A stretch of 64,000 nucleotides of DNA from an uncultured Campylobacter sp. (GTDB lineage Bacteria; Campylobacterota; Campylobacteria; Campylobacterales; Campylobacteraceae). Location: contig NZ_CAURPW010000008.1 of the NCBI RefSeq assembly GCF_963526985.1, positions 1 through 64,000 on the forward strand. Reading direction: 5' to 3'. How positions within the stretch are numbered: position 1 is the first letter of the stretch; the number at the start of each line of letters is the position of its first letter. Both the position numbers and the translations under genes were made by a program. Of the stretch, positions 45,710 to 53,566 are shown in pieces. Under the pieces are notes generated by a model that was not told the DNA's origin, made no database searches, and was given only the letters and a program-made list of their open reading frames with translations.

Positions 45710-46255
45710 TTATAAATTTGAGCTTGGCTCGTCTTTAAATTTCCTTCTAACAAAAACGGCGCAAACCCCAAACGAAACCGCCGTCAAAGCGTAAAATATA
45801 TAGCTAAAAATAGGATTTGCGCGCATTTCGCCCTCTTTTAGCTTTTTTACCGAAACGGCGTTTCTAAACATATCAAACATCGCGATGCGCCAGCCGTAGT
45901 ATTTGATCTGCGCCCTGCCTTCGCCCACTAAACTCTGGGCGGCGGCCTGGACGTCGGCTGAGTTAAATTTAAAATAAAGCGGCAAGCCCCAGCCCGTGTC
46001 TTCGTTTCGATACGGCATCACCTTCGTGCCGTTAATCTCGCGCGTGTAGATAAAATACACGTCGCGCGTCGGACCGTCGGCGGGATTTTGCGCGTCGATA
46101 AAGCCGTCTTTGTCCATGCGTTTAACCTCGCCGCCCGTAATGATCGCCTCGTCGTAGTGCGGAAAAGCGTAGTTTATCGCCGCAAACGCCGTAACGTGCA
46201 GGGTAATCAAGAAGCCAAAGATAAAATTTCGGAGATATTTTTTAAATTTTTGCAT
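45710..46255 (-). CDS. DUF1523 family membrane protein
   Basis: A 181-residue protein with membrane helices at both ends (about residues 10-30 and 148-168) and a periplasmic middle (GGEVKRMDKDGFID, RDVYFIYTREINGTKVMPYR, DTGWGLPLYFKFNSADVQA). This matches DUF1523, a family of unknown role. It follows qNorB by 76 bases on the same strand, but a strong hairpin lies between, so co-transcription is doubtful. AGGACG site before the ATG. Confidence 0.75.
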   Translation of the reverse strand: MQKFKKYLRNFIFGFLITLHVTAFAAINYAFPHYDEAIITGGEVKRMDKDGFIDAQNPADGPTRDVYFIYTREINGTKVMPYRNEDTGWGLPLYFKFNSADVQAAAQSLVGEGRAQIKYYGWRIAMFDMFRNAVSVKKLKEGEMRANPIFSYIFYALTAVSFGVCAVFVRRKFKDEPSSNL

Positions 46256-46301
46256 TTTCGTCCTTTGGGACGAATTTTACAAGATAGAAGTTTAGAAGAA
46301 G

Positions 46302-46326
46302 CTAAGCCCCTAAAATAGGGGCTTAG
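46302..46326 (-). terminator. Terminator hairpin after norB
   Basis: Perfect stem CTAAGCCCCTA / TAGGGGCTTAG with a three-base loop, five bases past the norB stop. The U-run is weak. Confidence 0.65.
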
Positions 46327-46331
46327 AGGGA

Positions 46332-48578
46332 TTAGGCTTTGGCCTTGCAGCCGCAGCTTCCCGCGATAAATTTAAGAATCTGGATAAAGAAGCAAATGCC
46401 GCCGATGATGAAGATCGTATCGCCGATCATCCTTAGCCAGCGTAAATTTTGCAAGTGATCCATCTGCAAAAACTCCGCGCTTCTAGCGTACCACATGCCC
46501 ACGTCTATCGCGGCGACGGCTTGATAAAGACCGATCGGAAGCAGCGACGCTAAAATCATTAGCATTAGTCCCGCATTTAGCGACCAAAAGCCCACTTTCA
46601 TCAGCTTGTCGTTAAATTCTTGCCCTTTGAAAAGGTAAAGCGCCACGAGCCAAACAAAACCTAGCGCCAAAAATCCGTAAACGCCAAATAGCGCCGCGTG
46701 TCCGTGCACCGAAGTGGTGTTTAGACCCTGGATGTAGAACAAAAATAGCGGCGGGTTGATAAGGAAACCAAACACGCCAGCACCCAGCATATTCCAAAAC
46801 GCCACCGCGATAAAGCAGTAAAGCGGCCACTTGAGATTTTTTGCCCAGCTTTGCGCGAACTGAAGCGAATACTGATGAAAGGCCTCTGCCCCAAGAAGCA
46901 CCAAAGGCACGACCTCAAGCGCGGAAAAGCTAGCGCCCACCGCCATGATCGGAGTAGTGGTTCCAGCAAAATAAAGGTGGTGGAAGGTACCAGGAATGCC
47001 GCCCATTAAGAATAAGCTAGCGCTTGCTAGGGTTGAGTAAGTCGCAAATTTTTTACCGACTAGACCCAAAGAGGCAAACACGAACGCAAGCGACGCGGTC
47101 GCAAACACCTCGAAAAAGCCCTCGACCCAAAGGTGAACGACCCACCAGCGCCAGTATTCCATCACCGGTAGCGGGCTTCTTTGTCCGTAAAATAGCCCCG
47201 CGCCGTAGAAAAGTCCCACCGCGATAGCAGAAGCCGTAAAGATAGCTAGCAGGTTTTTATCGCCGTCAGCCTTAAATCCGCCGACGAATCCGCGAAGTAC
47301 GAGCGCCATCCAGATAACAAGACCGACAAACAAAATAAGCTGCCAAACCCTGCCAAGCTCGATATACTCGTATCCTTGGTGTCCAAGCCAAAAGCTAGTA
47401 GACGTTTCCATCTTGCCCGCTATCGCCATGTACTCGCCGATAAAGCTACCCACGACTAGGAAAAGCAGCGCGTAGAAAAGCAAATCAACGCCTAGTTTTT
47501 GAAATTTAGGATCCTTGCCGCCGTTGATGATAGGCGCTAGGAAAAGTCCGGCCGCTAAAAAGCCCGTCGCGATCCAGAAAATGCTCGCTTGGATATGCCA
47601 AGTGCGCGCCAAAGAGTACGGGATGTGCTCGGATAAATTTATACCGTAAAACTCCTGTCCCTCGACCGTATAGTGCGCCACGAAGCCGCCTATCATGATC
47701 TGGAAAACAAATAGCGCGAGCGCTACGAAAAGGTATTTGCCAAGCGCCTTTTGAGACGGAGTCAAATTTAGCCTTGAAAGTGGATCGGCGTCGATAGGAG
47801 CGAGTTTCTCGTGGTCTTTTTCGCCGTAGAAATTTGAAAACCAAACCAGTAAGCCCACACCCGCGACCAAAATCGTAACGCTAATAATCGTCCAAAATAC
47901 GTTTTCTTTCGTCGGAACGTTGTCGATTAGCGGCTCGTGCGGCCAGTTGTTGGTGTACGTAGCCTCGCTGTTTGGGCGATTCGTCGCCGTGGCCCAGGTC
48001 GCCCAAAAGAAGAAATCGTTTAACTGCTCGCGGTTTTCTTCTTTAGCTAGCGTGTTGTTTTTCATCGCGTAGTTTTCGCGCAATTTTTGGTATTTCGGAT
48101 CGTTACCGAAAAGCCCGTTATACTCGTCACGCACTACCTTTGCCGCCGCGATCCTCTCGTCGCTGATCGTTATAACGCCGTTTTTTAGCGTATTCGTGCG
48201 GTATTCGCTCTTGGTTAGAGCCTTGATGTTGGCTTGTTGCTCGGCGTTTAGAGCGTCAAATTTGGCTCCGTAAAGCTGATTTGCCTTGATATCCATAAAC
48301 GCGACTAGCTCTTTATGCAGCCAATCAGCCGTCCAGTCAGGCGCCTGATACGCTCCGTGTCCCCACACCGAGCCGACCTGCATACCGCCGATGCTCTGCC
48401 AGGCCTCTTGACCTTTATAAATTTGCTCTTGCTCGACTATTATTTTGCCGTTTTTATCGGCGAAACTCACCACCGGCGGCGCTTCGCGGTAAACCTCTAC
48501 GCCGTAATAGCCGAGTATCCCGAAGGCAATAGTAACGACAGCTACTAGCGCCCACCAATACTTCTTGTATTCACGCAT
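46332..48578 (-). CDS. norB: Quinol-dependent nitric oxide reductase (qNorB)
   Basis: A 748-residue single-subunit NO reductase of the haem-copper superfamily. It has the N-terminal extension of the quinol type (a helix, then a long periplasmic domain with QEAWQSIGGMQVGSVWGHGA) and then about 12 helices. Metal ligands are visible: TWHIQASIFW, VVHLWVEGFFEVFATAS (His/Glu for the non-haem iron), GTFHHLYFAG and SVHGHAALFG (haem ligands). It reduces NO to N2O with electrons from menaquinol, in detoxification or denitrification. AAAGGAG site. Divergent from a small membrane protein gene with candidate regulatory boxes between. Confidence 0.95.
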   Translation of the reverse strand: MREYKKYWWALVAVVTIAFGILGYYGVEVYREAPPVVSFADKNGKIIVEQEQIYKGQEAWQSIGGMQVGSVWGHGAYQAPDWTADWLHKELVAFMDIKANQLYGAKFDALNAEQQANIKALTKSEYRTNTLKNGVITISDERIAAAKVVRDEYNGLFGNDPKYQKLRENYAMKNNTLAKEENREQLNDFFFWATWATATNRPNSEATYTNNWPHEPLIDNVPTKENVFWTIISVTILVAGVGLLVWFSNFYGEKDHEKLAPIDADPLSRLNLTPSQKALGKYLFVALALFVFQIMIGGFVAHYTVEGQEFYGINLSEHIPYSLARTWHIQASIFWIATGFLAAGLFLAPIINGGKDPKFQKLGVDLLFYALLFLVVGSFIGEYMAIAGKMETSTSFWLGHQGYEYIELGRVWQLILFVGLVIWMALVLRGFVGGFKADGDKNLLAIFTASAIAVGLFYGAGLFYGQRSPLPVMEYWRWWVVHLWVEGFFEVFATASLAFVFASLGLVGKKFATYSTLASASLFLMGGIPGTFHHLYFAGTTTPIMAVGASFSALEVVPLVLLGAEAFHQYSLQFAQSWAKNLKWPLYCFIAVAFWNMLGAGVFGFLINPPLFLFYIQGLNTTSVHGHAALFGVYGFLALGFVWLVALYLFKGQEFNDKLMKVGFWSLNAGLMLMILASLLPIGLYQAVAAIDVGMWYARSAEFLQMDHLQNLRWLRMIGDTIFIIGGICFFIQILKFIAGSCGCKAKA

Positions 48579-48641
48579 ACTTTTCTCCTTTGTGATGTGA
48601 AAATTCGGGCGATAGTTTATCCAAAACGCGAATTTAATCGA

Positions 48642-48655
48642 ATGATTTGCGTCAA
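48642..48655 (-). promoter_or_regulatory. Candidate CRP/FNR-family box upstream of norB
   Basis: On the norB strand TTGAC-GCAA-ATCAT resembles the TTGAT-N4-ATCAA site of FNR/Dnr-type regulators, about 65-75 bases before the norB start. NO reductase genes are often controlled by this family. Assigned from similarity only. Confidence 0.4.
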
Positions 48656-48660
48656 TAAAA

Positions 48661-48675
48661 GGATAAAATCTGTCC
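48661..48675. promoter_or_regulatory. Palindromic box shared with the nifS promoter
   Basis: GGATAAAATCTGTCC lies in the spacer between norB and the 48734 gene and extends to AAGGA...TCCTT. It matches 13 of 15 bases of GGATAAAATATATCC upstream of nifS. The inner TAAAAT could also be part of a -10 region, so this may be promoter rather than operator. Confidence 0.4.
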
Positions 48676-48733
48676 TTAAAATATTGCTTATTTTAAAAAT
48701 GTATAATTACGAAAATATATTTTGGGAGATTTT

Positions 48734-49258
48734 ATGCTTAAATTCGAGATTATTTATAAATTTTGCCTAGTTTGCGCGCTGATTTTGGGGCTTAGTTTGC
48801 TCGCGTTTTCGGGGCTAAATTTTGCGCTGGGAGAGTACGGCGAGTTTTGGATGGGCGCGCATAAATTTGCTGGCTTTTTGGTCGTTTTGGCTGCGCTTTT
48901 GCACGTGATAAATCGCAAGAAAAAGCTCGTTAAGCTCGCAAACGAATTTACGGACGTCGTAACTCGCCGCAAAAATCCTAGCATGTGCAACATGGACCGC
49001 ATCATCGCCTCGCTCGAGCCCTACACGATTTCTCAAATCTCGCAAAAGCTGGGCTTTGACGAGGCTGAGTTTTGCCAAACTTTACGCAAAAACGGCGTCA
49101 AATTTAGCGGCGCAGATCAAACCCTGCGCCAAATCGCTTCTTTAAACGACGAAAAGATATTTTTCGTGCTGGTTCTCATCGTCGAGGCGAAATTCGGCAA
49201 GAGATTTTGCGGCGAGCTTAAATTTAAAGGCGGCGGAAAATTTAGAAAAACGGCATAA
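48734..49258 (+). CDS. DUF4405-like membrane protein with C-terminal helix-turn-helix-like region
   Basis: A 174-residue protein. Two membrane helices (about residues 8-28 and 42-58) carry histidines (GAHKFAGFLVVLAALLHVIN) as in DUF4405 proteins, which may bind haem. The cytoplasmic tail has a helical segment (YTISQISQKLGFDEAEFCQT, then LRKNGVKFSG) that looks like a DNA- or protein-binding helix-turn-helix. ATG 48734 with GGGAG is preferred to the upstream TTG. Divergent from norB, so a part in NO sensing or haem supply is possible but unproven. Confidence 0.6.
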   Translation: MLKFEIIYKFCLVCALILGLSLLAFSGLNFALGEYGEFWMGAHKFAGFLVVLAALLHVINRKKKLVKLANEFTDVVTRRKNPSMCNMDRIIASLEPYTISQISQKLGFDEAEFCQTLRKNGVKFSGADQTLRQIASLNDEKIFFVLVLIVEAKFGKRFCGELKFKGGGKFRKTA

Positions 49259-49265
49259 ATCAAAA

Positions 49266-49499
49266 CTACCGCGCGCCATTGATGCGGGCCGATATTTGCC
49301 CAAAGCCGCAGATAAAACTCTGCGCGCTCCAGCGCCTAAACGCGCAGTCGTAGCAGCTCCTCTCGCCGCCGAAGCTCGTCTCCTCTTCGTCGTTATCTAG
49401 CTTAAATTTAGCGCAGTTTTGCGCGGTTTCACGCGCTTTTTCGTAGTTAAATTTACCAAATCTAAACTCGCCCTTTTCGTTAAAATTTAAGCTCATCAA
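49266..49499 (-). CDS. Small Cys-containing protein coupled to the TiaS-like gene
   Basis: A 77-residue soluble protein with four cysteines: AQNCAKF, then SCYDCAFRRWSAQSFICGF, a CxxC-type cluster that could bind zinc or a cluster. The start overlaps the stop of the TiaS-like gene (ATGA), so the two products probably work together. I do not recognise the family. The N-terminus (SLNFNEKGEFRFGKFNYEKA) is beta-hairpin-like. Confidence 0.6.
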   Translation of the reverse strand: MMSLNFNEKGEFRFGKFNYEKARETAQNCAKFKLDNDEEETSFGGERSCYDCAFRRWSAQSFICGFGQISARINGAR

Positions 49500-50224
49500 A
49501 AATCCCGAAGCTCTTTTACGCTTAAATTTCTAAATCCGCCGCCCGATTCTTTTTTGACGAGTAGAGTCACCTTAAAATCCAAGAATACGGGCTTTAGCGC
49601 GCCGATTAAATTTACGCGCTCATCGGGCAAGAGAGGTTTAAAATTCTCATCCGCGACCGCCTCGATAAAATTTAAATCCAAAAGCTCGCGTACGCTCAAA
49701 TTTGACTTTTCTAACTCAAATTTGCCTCTGATTTTTCCGTCGCTTCCGCTAAGCCTAAGCCCTATGCCAGCAAGCGCGCCGATGACGCCGCGAGCACCGC
49801 TTTTTAGCTCTTTTAAAAAGACGTTTTGCAAGGCGGCCTCCTCAAACGCCTGCTGCGGATTTAAAAATATCTCCTTTGCGCTCTTGCCGAAATTTATCAG
49901 CCCTTGCGTATTTGCGATATCTTTTTCAAAGGCCGCCGCGATGCCGGGCTCGGCGCTAGGCGCGCATTTGCGCCCTAGCAGTTCAATGGTAAAATTTAGC
50001 GCGCTCTGCTTTTGCGCCTCGTCTAGCGCAGCTTCTAGGCACATGCAACTGTTGTGCGAGGTGTAGTTGATGCGCGGATCTAGCAAAAGCTGATGGCGCG
50101 TGACGAAAGAAACGGGCGCGAAAGAGCCGATAAATGCGGCTATGTCTTCGGCGAGCAGTCCCGTAGAAATCTCGCCGCCAAGTTCGTCCGTATCGTCGAT
50201 GCAAAGCAGAAATTTAAATTTCAT
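49496..50224 (-). CDS. TiaS-like nucleotide-binding domain protein
   Basis: A 242-residue protein whose start (LLCIDDTDELGG, then STGLLAEDIAAF) and DPRINYTSHNSCMCLEAA resemble the kinase-like core of archaeal TiaS, which adds agmatine to C34 of tRNA-Ile2. A later stretch (GARGVIGALAGIGLRLSGSD) fits the same core. It lacks the OB and zinc-ribbon parts of TiaS. Bacteria modify that tRNA with TilS, so this must do something else. The overlapping small Cys protein might supply the missing metal module. AAGGAAG site before the ATG. Confidence 0.6.
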   Translation of the reverse strand: MKFKFLLCIDDTDELGGEISTGLLAEDIAAFIGSFAPVSFVTRHQLLLDPRINYTSHNSCMCLEAALDEAQKQSALNFTIELLGRKCAPSAEPGIAAAFEKDIANTQGLINFGKSAKEIFLNPQQAFEEAALQNVFLKELKSGARGVIGALAGIGLRLSGSDGKIRGKFELEKSNLSVRELLDLNFIEAVADENFKPLLPDERVNLIGALKPVFLDFKVTLLVKKESGGGFRNLSVKELRDF

Positions 50225-50361
50225 TTTAGCTTCCTTAATATTTAAGTCGAATTTAACTATTCGTAAAATAAAATTATATTTTTATATTTTAGTAATATTA
50301 GACGCTATAAAAACGTATTTTATAAAGTATAAAATAAAAACTTGATTTTTAAGGAGTTATC

Positions 50362-52413
50362 GTGAGAAAAATCGGTCTGATCGCGTGTTGCGCCGCGGCG
50401 GCGCTGCACGGCGAGGTTTTTACGCTGGGTAAGGTCGAAGTCACGCAAAACGTAGGCGGCTTGCAAAAAAGCGACGCGAACGTAGTCGTAATCAATGAAA
50501 AGCAGATGCAAAAAGATAACATCAAACGCCTTTCACAGGTTGCTTACAGCACGCCGGGCGTCTATGTGGATAAAAAAGGCCCGCGCGCCGAGCAAAATTT
50601 CTACGTTCGCGGCTTTGATGCGCGCAGAACTCCGCTTTTTATCGACGGCATTCCCGTTTACGTGCCTTATGACGGCAACGCCGATTTCGGGCGATTTACG
50701 ACCTTTGATCTAAGCCGCATAGATATCTCAAAGGGCTCAAGCTCGGTGCTTTACGGCCCAAACACGATGGGCGGCGCGATAAATTTAATCACCAAAAAGC
50801 CTAGCAAAGAGTTTGAGGGCAGCCTAGGCTACGGCTTTGAGACGGGCAAAAACGCAAAAACCTACGGCAATAACGTCGATTTTAGCATCGGCACAAAGCA
50901 AGAGCTATTTTACGCGCAAGCAAGCGGCAGCTACATGGAGGACGCGGGTCAGCAGCTATCTCGTAAATTTGATCAAAAAATAACCGGCAATGAGGACGGC
51001 GGCAGGCGCGACAACTCCGTGCAACGCGATAAGAAATTTAATATAAAATTCGGCTTTACGCCAAACGAAACCGACGAATACGCCGTAGCGTACGTAAATC
51101 AAAAAGGCGAGAAAGAGCAGCCTATGTATACCGGCAGATACGCGGCTTTCTCTCAAAAAGACCGCTTGTGGGAGTGGCCGCAGTGGGATAGACAGAGTAT
51201 TTACTTCTTGTCGCATACGGAATTCGCAAATAGCCTTTATATAAACACCAAAGCCTTTGCGGACGAATTTAAAAACGAGATGTATGATATCAGCGCCCTG
51301 GAAGATAGCAAATATAAAGATACGGCGTATGGATTTAGCTTAGAGACGGGCGGAAATATAGGCGATAAAGATACGCTTAAATTTGCCGCAAACTACAAAC
51401 GCGACAAACACTCGGGATATAGGGTTCATTATACGGGGATGTTTGGCACCGAACCGACCGTTACCTTTGTAGATAAGACTTATAGCTTTGCTCTTGAAAA
51501 CACTTACAAATTTAGCGATTTTACTAGATTGATTTTAGGCGTTAGCTACGACGTTAGAGACGCCGTAAAAGCCGAGGACTATATCCAATTCCGCGGTGGC
51601 GGCGGTGGCGGCGGCGGCGGAGGCGGTCGCAACAACCCGGCCAACTATAAGCTTACTTCGTTTGACGTAGACAAAAAACACGCCTTTAACTACCAAGCCG
51701 CTATCAAGCACAGCTTTGACGGCGAGGACGAGCTAAGCCTAAGCTTTGCGAAAAAGACCTATTTTGCCAGCATGAAAGATAGATATAGCGAAAAATTCGG
51801 TAGATTTTTCGCAAATCCGTATCTGAAACCGGAAATAGCAAACCACTATGAGGTCGGCTACCAAAGAAATTTCGGCGAGGCTTTGAGATTAGAGACGGCG
51901 GTATTTTACTCAAGAGTTAAAGACGCTATCGGCTCTACCAGCGTTACGAAATTCGGGCAAACCAGGGACATGGCCGTAAACGTCGATAGAGCTTATTACA
52001 AGGGATTTGAGATTGGAGCGAGCTACTTTGCTACGCGCGATTTAGAGCTAGGCGGCAACTATACCTATATGAGCGCAAAATACAAAGAAAACGGCAAAGA
52101 CGCCTTAGTTTACGATTTGCCGAAGCATAAAGGATTTTTATACGTAGATTATAAAATTTTACCGAAATTTAGCGTCTACGCTTCTCAAGAGCTAAGCTCA
52201 AGCTTATGGTCTAGGGTGCCTACCAGAGCCGGTCACGTAGATCATAAAACCGCGGGCTTTGGCGTAACTAATCTTAAATTTACCTACAAGCCGACCGAAG
52301 CTTTAAGCTTTGAAGCGGGCGTGTCGAATTTATTTGACAAAAACTACGAGTACAGAGAGGGCTTTCCTGAGGAAGGAAGAATTTTCTTTACAAACGTAAG
52401 ATATAAATTCTAA
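50362..52413 (+). CDS. TonB-dependent outer-membrane receptor, 683 residues
   Basis: Signal peptide, TonB-box-like FTLGKVEVTQ, plug (LSQVAYSTPGVYVDKKG, FYVRGFDARRTPLFIDGIPV, ISKGSSSVLYGPNTMGGAIN) and barrel ending in FFTNVRYKF. GTG start after AAGGAG. It is followed by a FecBCD-type ABC transporter and a methyltransferase on the same strand, so it should import their ligand, an iron siderophore or another metal chelate. A run of 11 glycines (residues 412-422) sits in what should be a surface loop. Two hairpins separate it from the binding-protein gene. Confidence 0.92.
   Translation: MRKIGLIACCAAAALHGEVFTLGKVEVTQNVGGLQKSDANVVVINEKQMQKDNIKRLSQVAYSTPGVYVDKKGPRAEQNFYVRGFDARRTPLFIDGIPVYVPYDGNADFGRFTTFDLSRIDISKGSSSVLYGPNTMGGAINLITKKPSKEFEGSLGYGFETGKNAKTYGNNVDFSIGTKQELFYAQASGSYMEDAGQQLSRKFDQKITGNEDGGRRDNSVQRDKKFNIKFGFTPNETDEYAVAYVNQKGEKEQPMYTGRYAAFSQKDRLWEWPQWDRQSIYFLSHTEFANSLYINTKAFADEFKNEMYDISALEDSKYKDTAYGFSLETGGNIGDKDTLKFAANYKRDKHSGYRVHYTGMFGTEPTVTFVDKTYSFALENTYKFSDFTRLILGVSYDVRDAVKAEDYIQFRGGGGGGGGGGGRNNPANYKLTSFDVDKKHAFNYQAAIKHSFDGEDELSLSFAKKTYFASMKDRYSEKFGRFFANPYLKPEIANHYEVGYQRNFGEALRLETAVFYSRVKDAIGSTSVTKFGQTRDMAVNVDRAYYKGFEIGASYFATRDLELGGNYTYMSAKYKENGKDALVYDLPKHKGFLYVDYKILPKFSVYASQELSSSLWSRVPTRAGHVDHKTAGFGVTNLKFTYKPTEALSFEAGVSNLFDKNYEYREGFPEEGRIFFTNVRYKF
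51595..51627 (+). repeat. GGC/GGT microsatellite coding for 11 glycines
   Basis: Eleven consecutive glycine codons (mostly GGC, with GGT and GGA) flanked by CGC on both sides, inside the TonB receptor gene. Gain or loss of units would stay in frame and change loop length. Confidence 0.85.
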
Positions 52414-52420
52414 ATCACTC

Positions 52421-52444
52421 AAACCAGCTTTTTACAGCTGGTTT
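52421..52444 (+). terminator. First of two tandem hairpins after the TonB receptor gene
   Basis: Perfect nine-base stem AAACCAGCT / AGCTGGTTT with a six-base loop, eight bases past the stop. No U-run follows directly because the second hairpin begins at once. Confidence 0.65.
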
Positions 52445-52473
52445 GCTAATGAATTTTGATAGAATTCATTAGC
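52445..52473 (+). terminator. Second of two tandem hairpins before the ABC genes
   Basis: Perfect 11-base stem GCTAATGAATT / AATTCATTAGC with a seven-base loop, followed by AAGCTCTTTTAAATTT. It is 27 bases before the binding-protein ATG. It may end receptor transcripts, or set the receptor-to-transporter ratio by partial termination or RNA processing. Confidence 0.6.
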
Positions 52474-52500
52474 AAGCTCTTTTAAATTTAAAGGCAAAAA

Positions 52501-53556
52501 ATGTTTAAAAAAATCCTAATTTTTCTAATTACGGCCGCAAATTTCTGCTTTGCGATGAGCGAGGTGCAGATCAAAGACTACATCGCTCAAAACAGCGAAA
52601 ATATCGAGCAGCTGCAAGGCGCTCCAGCTAAAATTTATGCCAGCTCGCCGCCGCTTTTATATATGCTTTACGCGCTTGATCCTTCTAAAATCAGCGGCAC
52701 GAATTTCGAATGGAATGATTACGAGCGCCCCTACGTCAAAAAAGAGGTGCAAGAGCAGCCCGTCGTGGGAGGCTTTTTCGGTCAGGGTAAGATCCCAAAC
52801 GCCGAGATGCTGCTGCGCCTAAACCCAGATCTCATCCTCGTAAACGCAAGCTCGCGCAACATCAAAAAGATGAGCGAGGTTTTCGGCTCTATCAAAAAAC
52901 CGATGCTCTATCTAAGCGCGACGAAGCTTGAGGATTATCTGGACGGGTTTGAAATTTTAGGCGAGGTGACGGGCAAAAAGGAGCGCGCCGCGCGCCTCGT
53001 AAATTACGCGAAAGAGTCGTTAAATTTGACCGAGCAGATCGAGGAATACATTAAGAAAAACAACCTACAAAAGGTAAAAATTTACTACGCGCAAGGCGGC
53101 GACGGGCTAGCCACCGAGTGCGAGGGCTCGTGGCACGCTACGCTCATCGAGCGAGCAGGCGCGCAAAACGTGCATAAGTGCAGCGAGGATCCAAATGCCA
53201 AATCCTTCGGGCGCGTAAAAATCAGCTTCGAGCAGCTCGTTAAATACGACCCCGAAGTCATCCTCGTCTACGAAAAGGAGCTGTTTGATAAAATTTACGG
53301 CGATCCGAAGTGGCAGCTGCTGGGCGCGGTGAAAAACAAAAAGGCGTTTTACATCCCGCGCGAGCCCTTTTCGTGGTTTGATCGCCCGCCTTCGTTTATG
53401 AGGTTTTTGGGGTTAAAATGGCTGATAAATTTGACCTACCCCGAGGCGTTTAAATTTGACATGGCTCGCGAGACGCGCGAGTTTTACAAGCTATTTTTGG
53501 ATCTTGAGCTCACGGACGAGCAAATTTATAAAATTTTAGGACGGGGCGCCGAGTGA
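52501..53556 (+). CDS. FecB/BtuF-type metal-chelate binding protein
   Basis: A 351-residue periplasmic protein with signal peptide (ILIFLITAANFCFA) and the class III bilobal fold of siderophore and cobalamin binding proteins: IYASSPPLLYMLYALDPSKI, PNAEMLLRLNPDLILVNASS and YDPEVILVYEK. It receives the ligand imported by the TonB receptor and delivers it to the permease 10 bases downstream. Ligand unknown: iron, nickel and cobalamin complexes are all possible. Confidence 0.88.
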   Translation: MFKKILIFLITAANFCFAMSEVQIKDYIAQNSENIEQLQGAPAKIYASSPPLLYMLYALDPSKISGTNFEWNDYERPYVKKEVQEQPVVGGFFGQGKIPNAEMLLRLNPDLILVNASSRNIKKMSEVFGSIKKPMLYLSATKLEDYLDGFEILGEVTGKKERAARLVNYAKESLNLTEQIEEYIKKNNLQKVKIYYAQGGDGLATECEGSWHATLIERAGAQNVHKCSEDPNAKSFGRVKISFEQLVKYDPEVILVYEKELFDKIYGDPKWQLLGAVKNKKAFYIPREPFSWFDRPPSFMRFLGLKWLINLTYPEAFKFDMARETREFYKLFLDLELTDEQIYKILGRGAE

Positions 53557-53566
53557 GTAAAGAAAA

